Shown: piece by piece, positions 1-8,791 of the stretch | Layout of the letters: each line of letters begins with the position of its first letter | Numbering within the stretch: position 1 is the first letter of the stretch | Assembly: GCA_014706295.1 (NCBI GenBank) | Contig: JACSVZ010000003.1 | Location: 1,703,047 to 1,767,046 of the forward strand | Reading direction: 5' to 3' | DNA length: 64,000 bases | Source of the DNA: Lycocorax pyrrhopterus obiensis | Lineage: Eukaryota; Chordata; Aves; Passeriformes; Paradisaeidae | Notes under the pieces: model-generated | Database searches by the model: none | What the model saw: only the letters and a program-made list of their open reading frames with translations | What the model was told of the DNA's origin: nothing | Made by a program: the position numbers and the translations under genes

Positions 1-489
1 CCAGGCTCAGCAGCTCCCCAGCCTGTTCATGGGAGCTGCCCTGCTCCCAGCACCTCAGCTGGCAGCTCACCTTCCTTGGGAAGCTCTCAGCTGGCTTCCC
101 CTGGCTGCTCTGACTGTCCTTTGTCCTTGGTGGCCGCTCCCTCTCCTGGCTCCAGCAGCTGCTCCTCGTGCTTGTCAGAGCTCTGAGCTGTGCGTGCTCC
201 GGGCTGGGTTGCAGAGGGACCAAATGGTGACGCTGGGAGATGCTGCCCTGGTGCTTTGTGAGCCACTTGGGGTTTGCTCCGTGCCGCGTTTCCCTCGGAT
301 TTTCTCCCGTTGTCCCTGGGCAGTGAGGTTGGTGCTGCTGTGGAGGATCAGCCCTATCCCTGAGCTGTGCCCCCTGTCCCATCACATCCGTCCTGGGTAG
401 GTTCCCCACGAGTCCTGGTGTGACACCGTGCTGTGCTCTGCTCCTGCTCCCACTCCGGGTTGATGATCTTGTCCCGTTTATCCAGATCC
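1..489. other. Left flank, presumed OSBP2 intron, no gene seen
   Basis: GC-rich sequence with no splice-bounded or conserved reading frame that I can recognise. It ends in the left copy of the provirus target-site duplication (TTGCC, 490-494). Because OSBP2 exons begin at 8541 with a partial codon and the PH-domain exons are missing, this is most simply OSBP2 intron. The apparent ORF at 29-400 has ordinary GC-rich composition and I do not treat it as a gene. Confidence 0.5.
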
Positions 490-494
490 TTGCC
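490..494. repeat. Target-site duplication, left copy (TTGCC)
   Basis: TTGCC directly precedes the first TG of the left LTR and recurs directly after the right LTR at 7465-7469. Five-base duplications are usual for ERVL-type integrases. Confidence 0.85.
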
Positions 495-1354
495 TGTCCT
501 GGTTTGAAAGACAGGTGTCTGTCAAGGAAGGCAGAAGCCTCCCCTGAAATGGAAAATGCAACCCCCTTCCCTCCGAATTATTATAATTTTGAAATTAAGG
601 GGCTTTCAGGCAAAGATATGAGGGGTAGGAATAACAGTTCTTTACTAATATATATATATGTATGACAAGGCAAACAAACAACAATAACTCTGGCAGTAAC
701 AGCAAACACAACCACAAACCCAGTGCCAGCCCCTCTCGGCTGTCGGGCACCCCTCCCCCCTTCGGTGCAGTTCCAGTCACAGCTGGCGGGGGCGGCTCAG
801 GGTCCCGGGAAAGGATGGACGAAAAGCTTCACAAACCCTCTGGGTGGCTGATCCCGGTGTCCGGCCGGACCCTCGGGAGCAGCAGGCTGGAGCAACAGAG
901 ACAAGCAGAGATCCCGGGTGGCAGATGAGATGTAGCAAACTGCGGGGCTGAGTGGGAGCGCCGGGAGGTCTCAGCTGGCGAGGGTGTGCGGGCTACAGTG
1001 CAGCGAAGGGGTCCAAGAGGCAGCAGGAGCAAAGCGGCTGCGGCCCGGCTCGCAGCAGGGCAGGGAAAAGGTGGGCTTCGGAATCCGGGTTTCTCAGGTG
1101 GAAGGAAAAAAAAACCGCCGAAAAGAAGAAACCTCCAGCTCTGACCCACACCTTCCTCACTCTGCGGGCACCAGCAAACCCTGCTCCCCCACCCCCCAGG
1201 TGAAAAACAAGTAGCTAGTTGTACCCCCGCCCTCTGTGGCTGGCCCTTTTGTTCTTCTTAAGCACCCAGCGATTCGTCCCCTTGGAAAACAGATATGGGG
1301 AAAATTCTTTAAGAGAAAAAAAAAAAAACAGGAGAACTCATCAAACCCCCAACA
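495..1354 (-). repeat. 3' LTR of the provirus
   Basis: 860-bp LTR that matches 6602-7464 along its length. On the coding (minus) strand it begins TGTTGGGGG and ends CCAGGACA. A TA-rich stretch near 644-662 is a possible TATA element for the minus-strand promoter. It differs from the other LTR in the TA-repeat length and at scattered single bases, for example around 745-750, 801 and 893-909. Confidence 0.92.
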
Positions 1355-1492
1355 TTATCCACCCCGAATTTTTCCCATACTAACATGTTACATCAAACTT
1401 AACCCTTTCAACCATATACACACATGCATCACCCTAACTATATACATATATATACATGCAGATACTGATACAAGTACAGTGCCATGGGTAGT
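1355..1492 (-). other. Proviral 3' noncoding segment with possible polypurine tract
   Basis: Between the integrase stop and the 3' LTR lie only 138 bases, AT-rich with TATACA/TATG repeats (about 1438-1462). There is no room for env. On the minus strand the bases next to the LTR include a G-rich run (GGGGTGG at about 1360-1366), the best candidate for the plus-strand primer tract, though it is not a clean purine run. Confidence 0.5.
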
Positions 1493-3310
1493 TCACCCTA
1501 AAACAAGGTCCCCTTGAGGTATGCATCGGGTCTCTCCATCCTTTTGCATCACCCACCAGGTGCAACCTGGTCTCTGAGCAAAGACAACCCCACGGATGGG
1601 TTTGTCTTTGCTCGAGGCAGAATTAACCCAAACAGTTTTTCCAAGCATACCTCTCATGTGTACCACTGGAACCTTATCCCCATCTGTTGTTTGTAGGGGT
1701 TCAGATTGGGCAGGGCCTGCTCGGTTGGTGGAGCCTCGGGTGTTCACTAACCAGGTGGCTTTTGCTAAATGCATCTCCCAGTTTTTGAACGTCCCCCCGC
1801 CCAGTGCCTTCAAGGTGGTTTTCAGCAATCCATTACACCGCTCAACCTTCCCAGCTGCTGGTGCATGGTAAGGGATATGGTACACCCATTCAATGCCATG
1901 TTCTCTAGCCCAGGTGTTTATAAGGCTGTTCTTGAAATGAGTCCCGTTGTCAGATTCAATTCTCTCAGGGGTACCATGCCTCCACAGGACTTGCTTTTCA
2001 AGGCCCAGGATGGTGTTTCGGGCAGTAGCATGAGGCACAGGGTAGGTCTCCAGCCATCCAGTGGTGGCTTCTACCATTGTGAGCACATAGCGCTTGCCTT
2101 GGCGTGTTTGAGGCAGTGTGATGTAATCAATCTGCCAGGCCTCTCCATACTTGTATTTGGACCATCGCCCACCATACCATAGGGGTTTCACTCGCTTGGC
2201 CTGCTTGATCGCAGCGCACGTCTCACAGTCATGGATCACCTGGGAGATACTGTCCATGGTTAGATCCACCCCTCGGTCTCGTGCCCACTTATAGGTGGCA
2301 TCTCTGCCCTGATGGCCTGAGGCATCATGGGCCCATCGAGCTAAGAACAACTCTCCTTTGTGTTGCCAGTCCAAGTCTATCTGTGACACCTCTATTTTCG
2401 CAGCCTGATCTACCTGTTTGTTGTTATGATGTTCTTCATTAGCCCGGCTCTTGGGGACGTGAGCATCTACGTGGCGGACTCTCACGGATAGCTTCTCTAC
2501 CCGAGCGGCAATGTCTTTCCACTCATCAGCAGCCCAGATTGGTTTTCCTCTACGCTGCCAATTGGCCTTCTTCCACCTTTCCAGCCAACCCCACAGAGCA
2601 TTGGCTACCATCCACGAATCAGTGTAGAGGTAGAGCTTTGGCCACTTCTCTCTTTCAGCTATGTCCAGAGCTAATTGGACAGCTTTGAGTTCAGCAAGTT
2701 GGCTCGATCCACCTTCTCCTTCGGTAGCTTGTGCAACTTGTCGTGTGGGGCTCCATACAGCAGCTTTCCATTTCCGGCTAGCACCTACAATTCGGCAGGA
2801 ACCATCAGTGAAGAGGGCATATTGTCTTTCATTCTCCGGTAGCTCATTATATGGTGGGGCTTCTTCGGCACGTGTCACTTGCTCCTCTTCTTCTTCAGAA
2901 GATAACCCAAAGGTCTCACCTTCTGGCCAATTCGTAATTATTTCTAAGATCCCAGGGTGATTTGGGTTCCCAGTTCGGGCGCGCTGCGTGATGAGGGCAA
3001 TCCATTTGCTCCAAGTAGCGTCAGTGGCGTGATGCGTGGAAGGGCCCTTTCCCTTGAACATCCACCCCAGCACCGGTAGTCGGGGTGCCAGGAGGAGTTG
3101 TGCTTCTGTGCCGATTACTTCTGAGGCAGACTGGACTCCTTCATAGGCGGCCAGGATTTCCTTCTCTGTGGGAGTATAGTTGGCTTCGGACCCTCTGTAG
3201 CTTCGGCTCCAGAATCCCAGTGGTCGGCCCCGAGTCTCACCAGGCACCTTCTGCCACAGGCTCCAGGACAGACCCTTGTTCCCGGCTGCAGAGTAGAGCA
3301 CATTCTTCAC
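1493..3310 (-). CDS. Endogenous retroviral RNase H and integrase (Pol, 3' part)
   Basis: About 605 codons open from 3310 to a TGA at 1493. RNase H acidic residues are visible as TDGS (Asp about 169), AELKA (Glu about 207), YTDS (Asp about 231) and VDAH (Asp about 282). The integrase zinc motif has two His near 328 and 333 and two Cys near 362 and 365. The core has Asp about 395 (QIDYIT), Asp about 454 (SDNGTHF) and Glu about 490 (KVERCNG), which gives the classic D,D-35-E spacing. The C-terminal part continues to IPQGDLVLG. All catalytic residues are present. The frame is offset from the RT frame, so it cannot be translated in line with it as the sequence stands; the first codon here is GTG, not a real start. 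Confidence 0.93.
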   Translation of the reverse strand: MKNVLYSAAGNKGLSWSLWQKVPGETRGRPLGFWSRSYRGSEANYTPTEKEILAAYEGVQSASEVIGTEAQLLLAPRLPVLGWMFKGKGPSTHHATDATWSKWIALITQRARTGNPNHPGILEIITNWPEGETFGLSSEEEEEQVTRAEEAPPYNELPENERQYALFTDGSCRIVGASRKWKAAVWSPTRQVAQATEGEGGSSQLAELKAVQLALDIAEREKWPKLYLYTDSWMVANALWGWLERWKKANWQRRGKPIWAADEWKDIAARVEKLSVRVRHVDAHVPKSRANEEHHNNKQVDQAAKIEVSQIDLDWQHKGELFLARWAHDASGHQGRDATYKWARDRGVDLTMDSISQVIHDCETCAAIKQAKRVKPLWYGGRWSKYKYGEAWQIDYITLPQTRQGKRYVLTMVEATTGWLETYPVPHATARNTILGLEKQVLWRHGTPERIESDNGTHFKNSLINTWAREHGIEWVYHIPYHAPAAGKVERCNGLLKTTLKALGGGTFKNWEMHLAKATWLVNTRGSTNRAGPAQSEPLQTTDGDKVPVVHMRGMLGKTVWVNSASSKDKPIRGVVFAQRPGCTWWVMQKDGETRCIPQGDLVLG

Positions 3311-4674
3311 CTCGGTCCTGTCCTGACTGGGCCCAGGGCTACTGCATGAGCGATTTCTTGCTTGATCTGTGTGAAGGCTTGTTGCTGTTCAGGGCCCCAA
3401 TGGAAATTGTTCTTCTTGCGGGTAACCAGGTAGAGCGGACTCACAATCTGGCTGTACTCGGGAATGTGCATCCTCCAAAAACCTATGGCTCCTAGGAAAG
3501 CTTGAGTTTCCTTTTTATTGGTTGGTGGGGACATAGCAGTGATCTTGTTGATGACCTCAGTGGGAATCTGACGTCGTCCATCTTGCCACTTTACTCCCAG
3601 GAACTGGATCTCTCGGGCAGGTCCCTTGACTTTGCTCTTCTTGATGGCGAAGCCAGCGTCCAGGAGAATTTGGATGATTTTCTCTCCTTTCTCAAATACT
3701 TCTGTTGCCGTGTTCCCCCACACAATGATGTCATCAATGTACTGCAGATGTTCTGGAGCCTCACCCTTTTCCAGTGTGGCCTGGATCAGTCCATGGCAAA
3801 TGGTGGGACTGTGCTTCCACCCCTGGGGCAATCGATTCCAGGTATACTGCACGCCCCTCCAGGTGAAGGCAAACTGAGGCCTGCACTCCGGTGCCAAAGG
3901 AATGGAGAAAAATGCATTAGCAATGTCAATGGTGGCGTACCACTTCGCTGCCTTGGACTCCAGCTCGTACTGGAGCTCCAACATGTCCAGCACGGCAGCG
4001 CTCAGCGGTGGAGTCACTTCATTCAAGGCACGATAGTCCACAGTCAATCTCCATTCCCCGTCAGATTTGCGCACAGGCCAAATGGGGCTGTTGAAGGGTG
4101 AGTGGGTCTTGCTGACCACCCCTTGGCTCTCTGGCTTGTGGATCATCTTGTGGATGGGGATCACGGCATCCCGATTTGTCCGATACTGCCAGCGGTGCAC
4201 TGTTGAGGTGGCAATTGGCACTCGTTGCTCTTCCACTTTCAGGAGCCCAACTGCAGAAGGATTCTCGGAGAGTCCAGGCAGGGTGTTCAATTGCCTAATG
4301 CCCTCTGCCTCCACAGCAGCTATTCCGAATGCCCACCTGAGTCCTTTTGGGTCTTTGTAGTAGCCGTTCCGGAGGAAGTCTATGCCCAGAATACATGGGG
4401 CCTCTGGGCCAGTCACAATCGGATGCTTTTGCCACTCCTTCCCAGTCAGGCTCACCTCAGCTTCCAACAAGGTCAACTGCTGTGATCCCCCTGTCACGCC
4501 AGCAATAGAAACGGGTTCTGCCCCCACATGTCCCGATGGCATTAAAGTACACTGTGCACCAGTATCAACCAACGCGTCATATTTCTGTGGCTCTGATGTG
4601 CCAGGCCATCGGATCCACACTGTCCAAAAGACCCGGTTCTCCCGTGCCTCTTCCTGGCTAGAGGCAGGGCCCCT
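3307..4674 (-). CDS. Endogenous retroviral protease and reverse transcriptase (Pol, 5' part)
   Basis: This frame runs directly from the gag UAG without a start codon of its own, so it would be made as Gag-Pol. Counting from a GTG at 4620, the aspartic protease active site DTGA is at residues 19-22 and the ILGIDFL flap-end motif near 97-103. The RT has its first catalytic Asp in the ATIDIANAFF region (about 232), LPQG at 264-267 and YIDD at 294-297. RT and connection sequence continue until the frame stops at 3307-3309, just before the RNase H region, which continues in the -1 frame. No slippery heptamer is visible there, so this looks like a single-base loss rather than programmed frameshifting. 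Confidence 0.92.
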   Translation of the reverse strand, partial: RGPASSQEEARENRVFWTVWIRWPGTSEPQKYDALVDTGAQCTLMPSGHVGAEPVSIAGVTGGSQQLTLLEAEVSLTGKEWQKHPIVTGPEAPCILGIDFLRNGYYKDPKGLRWAFGIAAVEAEGIRQLNTLPGLSENPSAVGLLKVEEQRVPIATSTVHRWQYRTNRDAVIPIHKMIHKPESQGVVSKTHSPFNSPIWPVRKSDGEWRLTVDYRALNEVTPPLSAAVLDMLELQYELESKAAKWYATIDIANAFFSIPLAPECRPQFAFTWRGVQYTWNRLPQGWKHSPTICHGLIQATLEKGEAPEHLQYIDDIIVWGNTATEVFEKGEKIIQILLDAGFAIKKSKVKGPAREIQFLGVKWQDGRRQIPTEVINKITAMSPPTNKKETQAFLGAIGFWRMHIPEYSQIVSPLYLVTRKKNNFHWGPEQQQAFTQIKQEIAHAVALGPVRTGPR

Positions 4675-4677
4675 CTA
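4645..4677 (-). promoter_or_regulatory. Gag stop UAG with 8-nt spacer and hairpin, possible readthrough signal
   Basis: The gag frame ends at UAG (4675-4677) and pro-pol continues in the same frame from 4674. On the minus strand the UAG is followed by eight bases (AGGGGCCC), then TGCCTC (4661-4666), a 10-nt loop, and GAGGCA (4645-4650), which pairs perfectly. The stem can extend through CCC/GGG with one bulged C. Gammaretroviruses such as MLV make Gag-Pol by UAG readthrough helped by a structure about 8 nt downstream. The geometry here is the same; function is inference. Confidence 0.55.
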
Positions 4678-6483
4678 GCCCTGGTTATCATTTCCTCCCT
4701 GGGCATACATGCTAGAAGTTCCTTCAAGGGGATCCGACATATCATCCTCCCTTCTGGAATACCTGTCAGCTCGGTCACGGGAGGCTGAGGCTACTCTCAC
4801 TCTAGCAGAACCCCCTCGGTTAGCGTCTCTCTCCTTGAGTTCACGCACCCGTGCTGCCAGGACAGAAGTGGGTTTCCTATCCCACCTTCTCATGTCTTCC
4901 CCATGGTCACACAGAAAAAACCACAGCTCATCTCGTGAGGTGTACCCTCTCTCTCTAGCTGGGGAATGTCGGGCTCTGATTTGGGGGCCTGTGACTCGCA
5001 CTGGTGCCACACTGATCTTCTTCAACTCCTCCCTCATCCCCCTAATCTCCTCTTTAAACTCCTCTTTGAGGTCCTTAACCACGGCAGAGACATGAGCCTT
5101 TAGTGGGCCATTGACCATACTCTCATAATTTCTGAGCTTGTTGGCAATGGAGCCCACTGTTTCTCGGTTGTCCTCGGCATTAATCATTGCAATGAAGGGG
5201 GTGTATTGCTGTGGCCCTAGCTTTGCCAGGTTCCACAACATCTGCCCTGTGCACTTGACCTTGTCGGGGTCATTATCATGCTGTCCATCCCTCCCAAAGA
5301 GTACCTCTAATACTGCCACTTCTCTTAGCTGTTGGATCCCTTCCTCAAGTGTCTTCCATTGCATTCTATGATGGTACTCCTGCATTCTCTCTTTGTGGAC
5401 GAACCTCTCTCTCACACTCATTAAAAGCCGCTCCCAGAGAGAAAGGGGCCCTGGCTCCCTCACGAATACCTGATCCACCCCTGGGTCCTGGGTCAAGGGT
5501 CCCAAATACCTTGCCTCGCCATTATCCAGTTGCACGCTTGTACGCATAAGGTCCCAAACCCGAAGTAACCAGGTTGTATAAGCCTCACGCCCCCGCCGCA
5601 CAATGTCTTTCCGCATATTACGGAGACTCTCATACGACAGGGACTCGGTGATGATTTCAGGTTCTGGCTCTCCTGCTCCTTGTGAGGGCCCTAGTTCCCC
5701 GTCATCATTAACTGGGCGTACTGACTTAGTCTTATATTTCCTCCTCCGCACAGGGGCGACTGCTGCTGGCTGTGATTGCCCTTGTGGTTCAGCTGGAGCC
5801 TGGACAATTGTAACATCCGTGGGTTCCACTGCTGCGCCATCAGACTCTCCCTCTCTAGTGCAGGGAGAGGGTTTTCCACTAGCTGGGGAGGTGTATTCCC
5901 TCAGCACCTGGCGTATCTTCTCCTCCATTACCCCCATCCAATCCGGGTGGTTCATTTCTGAGGTGGGCTGTTGGGCAGGGTCAGGCTGTGGGGCAGGATC
6001 TCTACTCTCTGGGGCCCTGTCAGGTTCTGGGGCAGGATCTCTAGTCTCTGGGGTGGGTGTCTGGGTAGTCATCCAAATCAATCTCAACTTATCTTTGAAC
6101 GCTAAATAGAGTAGGCCTACCAGTATCACTTGGTTAGTATCCAAAGGAAATCTGAACCCTTCGAAAACTGGTGGAGTGGACCCAAAGAACTGGTTGAAGG
6201 GTTGGGAGAAAACTTCCCCTGGTGTCATTTCCTCACAGAAGGTACCATTTTTAACATAACCCCAAAAACATGCACTTAGCGTGTGATAGCCATTTATCCA
6301 TGTGCCCACATTCCGGAGGAAGTTAAAAAACCATGAATTCCTCACCTTATCAACCCATAGTGCAAACTGGATAACAGCAACAGTAGCCTTAGTCAGAGGA
6401 CCCATGTTTAGATAAGGAGCTGCGAAGGGGAGGAATATAGCCACGGCCACATGCCACCCGAACCAGGGTAAGCTAGACCACAT
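4675..6483 (-). CDS. Endogenous retroviral Gag-like protein, about 602 aa
   Basis: Open frame from the first ATG (6481-6483, about 120 nt inside the 5' LTR edge) to a UAG at 4675-4677. The frame is open upstream to 6516 but has no earlier ATG. From the ATG, residues about 6-25 are strongly hydrophobic, like a signal peptide or signal anchor. A second hydrophobic stretch lies near 118-131, followed by a Pro/Asp-rich repeat region (about 140-175). The central part resembles a capsid-like helical region, then a charged helix near 470-500 (KDLKEEFKEEIRGM) and an Arg/Ser/Asp-rich tail. I see no CCHC zinc knuckle. Assignment as Gag rests on position between primer site and protease and on the absence of other candidates. 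The frame is intact, and pro-pol continues in the same frame past the UAG. Confidence 0.85.
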   Translation of the reverse strand: MWSSLPWFGWHVAVAIFLPFAAPYLNMGPLTKATVAVIQFALWVDKVRNSWFFNFLRNVGTWINGYHTLSACFWGYVKNGTFCEEMTPGEVFSQPFNQFFGSTPPVFEGFRFPLDTNQVILVGLLYLAFKDKLRLIWMTTQTPTPETRDPAPEPDRAPESRDPAPQPDPAQQPTSEMNHPDWMGVMEEKIRQVLREYTSPASGKPSPCTREGESDGAAVEPTDVTIVQAPAEPQGQSQPAAVAPVRRRKYKTKSVRPVNDDGELGPSQGAGEPEPEIITESLSYESLRNMRKDIVRRGREAYTTWLLRVWDLMRTSVQLDNGEARYLGPLTQDPGVDQVFVREPGPLSLWERLLMSVRERFVHKERMQEYHHRMQWKTLEEGIQQLREVAVLEVLFGRDGQHDNDPDKVKCTGQMLWNLAKLGPQQYTPFIAMINAEDNRETVGSIANKLRNYESMVNGPLKAHVSAVVKDLKEEFKEEIRGMREELKKISVAPVRVTGPQIRARHSPARERGYTSRDELWFFLCDHGEDMRRWDRKPTSVLAARVRELKERDANRGGSARVRVASASRDRADRYSRREDDMSDPLEGTSSMYAQGGNDNQG

Positions 6484-6577
6484 AGTGCTGCCTAACAAGG
6501 TTTCTATATTCAGCACAGAATTAAGTTACCCAGGAACTGTTATTCCTTTTTCACCCCTTTTTTCTTGATGCCCTCAG

Positions 6578-6596
6578 GCCCCACCGTTGGGCGCCA
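6578..6596 (-). promoter_or_regulatory. Primer-binding site, tRNA-Lys-like, one extra base
   Basis: On the minus strand this follows the 5' LTR after GATCT and reads TGGCGCCCAAC, then GGTGGGGC. The known tRNA-Lys1,2 primer site (as in Mason-Pfizer-type viruses) has the same sequence but one G fewer in the middle, so the match is 18 nt with a single-base insertion (+ strand C at 6584-6585). Mammalian ERVL elements were named for tRNA-Leu, so a Lys site with an ERVL-like pol is worth noting. Confidence 0.8.
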
Positions 6597-6601
6597 AGAT
6601 C

Positions 6602-7464
6602 TGTCCTGGTTTGAAAGACAGGTGTCTGTCAAGGAAGGCAGAAGCCTCCCCTGAAATGGAAAATGCAACCCCCTTCCCTCCGAATTATTATAATTTTGAA
6701 ATTAAGGGGCTTTCAGGCAAAGATATGAGGGGTAGGAATAACAGTTCTTTACTAATATATATATGTATGTATGACAAGGCAAACAAACAACAATAACTAT
6801 GGCAGTAACAGCAAACACAACCACAAACCCAGTGCCAGCCCCTCTCGGCTGTAGGTCACCCCTCCCCCCCTTCGGTGCAGTTCCAGTCACAGCTGGCAGG
6901 GGCGGCTCAGGGTCCCGGGAAGGGATGGACGAAAAGCTTCACAAACCCTCTGGGTGGCTGATCCCGGTGTCCGGCCGGACCCTCGGGAGCAGCAGGCTGG
7001 AGCAGCAGAGACGAGCACAGATCCCGGGTGGCAGATGAGATGTAGCAAACTGCGGGGCTGAGTGGGAGCGCCGGGAGGTCTCAGCTGGCGAGGGTGTGCG
7101 GGCTACAGTGCAGCGAAGGGGTCCAAGAGGCAGCAGGAGCAAAGCGGCTGCGGCCCGGCTCGCAGCAGGGCAGGGAAAGGTGGGCTTCGGAATCCGGGTT
7201 TCTCAGGTGGAAGGAAAAAAAAACCGCCGAAAAGAAGAAACCTCCAGCTCTGACCCACACCTTCCTCACTCTGCGGGTACCAGCAAACCCCGCTCCCCCA
7301 CCCCCCCAGGTGAAAAACAAGTAGCTAGTTGTACCCCCGCCCTCTGTGGCTGGCCCTTTTGTTCTTCTTAAGCACCCAGCGATTCGTCCCCTTGGAAAAC
7401 AGATATGGGGAAAATTCTTTAAGAGAAAAAAAAAAAAACAGGAGAACTCATCAAACCCCCAACA
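6602..7464 (-). repeat. 5' LTR of the provirus
   Basis: 863-bp partner of 495-1354. It lies upstream of gag on the minus strand and is followed by a 5-nt spacer (6597-6601) and the primer-binding site. It would hold the proviral promoter. The CpG-rich middle (about 6890-7160) is shared with the other LTR. Confidence 0.92.
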
Positions 7465-7469
7465 TTGCC
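7465..7469. repeat. Target-site duplication, right copy (TTGCC)
   Basis: Matches 490-494 exactly and follows the final CA of the right LTR, showing that both proviral ends are original and the element has not recombined with another copy. Confidence 0.85.
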
Positions 7470-8540
7470 TTTGGATCACGGTAATCGAAGGGTTGCTTTT
7501 CCTCTGGTTTCCTTGCTGTGGATTCAATCTGAGCAGTGCCTGAACACCTCTCTCAGTACCCACAGCATTTCGAGAGCTCCTATCAATGAGCCAGGAATAG
7601 CAGCCAAACACCCACCTGCCAGGGAATCACGGGTTTCCTTCTTTCCTCGCAGCCCTGAGAGGGAATGTGCTGCTCCCCCGTTACACCAGAGCCATCCCTG
7701 AGCTCCGTGCCTGGATTGTTTGGAGGATGTTCTCACTCCCCCGACTCCCCCAGACCTGGCAGAGAAGCTGCAGCAAGGTTTTGCTGGTGCCCATCTCTCT
7801 GAAATCCAGAAACAGGGGATTGATGGAGGGGAGATAAAGGAGCAGCTCCCCGCTCTGCTGCCTCAGTGGGTTTTGGGAGCACCTGCAAAACCCTTGGCTG
7901 AACTTTTGAGCATAAGGATGGGGCACAGCCCCTGCCCAGGACCTGCTTCTTTCTCTCTGTATTTGCTTTGGGTGCTGCTGCCTCTTGGGGCCGATCACCT
8001 CCTTCCTGGGGGAGCAGTGGGGTGGTCAGAAATGCTGTGTTACCCTTACTGCGTGGATTTGGGTTTGTTTCCTGGTTTTAAGTGTTCTGGAGTTGCAGGA
8101 ATTTTTGCTGTAGCTGAGGTGCTGATCGTGGAGTTTTCTGCCTTCTGAAGACGTGGTGCTGTTTTTGGGTAGCAGTGTTACTTTCCTTGGTGTCTCTGTG
8201 ACTTCTCCCTCGGGTGACACACTTTACCCTGCCCCGAGCAGAGCTGGCAGAGCCCCCAGTGCAGGGGGGATCGACCCCGGTGAGCCTGGGAAGGGCAGGT
8301 TTGGTGTGTGGCACCCCCTGTGCCACCCCGCCACCCAGCCCTGAACCAGATCTCGGTCACAGCCACTGGAGCGGCCGCTCAGGGCTGTGGGTGCCACCCC
8401 CGTCACGCTGTGCTGGGGGGGACGGTGGCCTCGACCAGCCCGGCGCTGGGAGGAGGCGGGAGGTCCCTGGTCCCTGCCCGTGGCGCTGCCGGCCGGGGGT
8501 AACCATGGAAACGCTGTTCTCTCCATCCCTCCCTTCGCAG
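7470..8540. other. OSBP2 intron segment, no gene seen
   Basis: Unique-looking sequence between the provirus and the first OSBP2 exon in the window. It ends in a good pyrimidine tract and acceptor (TCCCTTCGCAG at 8530-8540). I see no repeat that I can name and no splice-bounded exon. Confidence 0.6.
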
Positions 8541-8791
8541 ATGACTCGGGTGACGAGGAGCCCGCCTCGCAGTCAGACAAGAGCGAGCTGCACGGCCCCC
8601 TGAAGACCCTGTCGAGTAAGCTGGAGGACCTGAGCACCTGCAATGAGCTGATCGCCAAGCACGGCGCGGCCCTGCAGCGCTCGCTCAGCGAGCTGGAGAA
8701 CCTGCGCCTGCCGGCCGACAGCGGCGAGAAGATCAAGGCGGTGAATGAGCGCGCCACGCTCTTCCGCATCACCTCCAATGCTATGATCAAC
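8541..8791 (+). CDS. OSBP2: OSBP2 exon: acidic linker and coiled coil
   Basis: AG acceptor at 8539-8540 and GTGAGT donor at 8792. The first two bases complete a codon begun upstream. It encodes [10 protein letters not shown], then a helical segment ([19 protein letters not shown]) and [16 protein letters not shown], which matches the OSBP region between the PH domain and the FFAT motif used for dimer formation. It is followed at once by a CT-rich simple repeat (about 8803-8850). Confidence 0.93.

Larger units (their letters stand above)
495..7464 (-). mobile_element. Nearly complete endogenous retrovirus, ERVL-like, antisense to OSBP2
   Basis: Two LTRs (495-1354 and 6602-7464), each reading TG...CA, enclose a coding interior on the minus strand. 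The 5-bp sequence TTGCC flanks both ends (490-494 and 7465-7469), a true target-site duplication. From the 5' LTR the order is primer site, gag, UAG, protease-RT, RNase H-integrase, a short 3' leader and the 3' LTR. No env frame is present. The RT context LPQGWKHSPTICHG, the lack of env and the 5-bp duplication fit class III (ERVL-type) elements; that class call is inference from motifs. By eye the LTRs differ by about ten substitutions and a few short indels over about 860 bp, so the insertion is fairly young. One frame change in pol (near 3309) makes it probably defective. Confidence 0.93.

Noticed and set aside
1355..1492. A hidden env gene in the provirus
   Set aside because: Only 138 bases separate integrase and the 3' LTR, and no other frame in the interior encodes a glycoprotein-like product.
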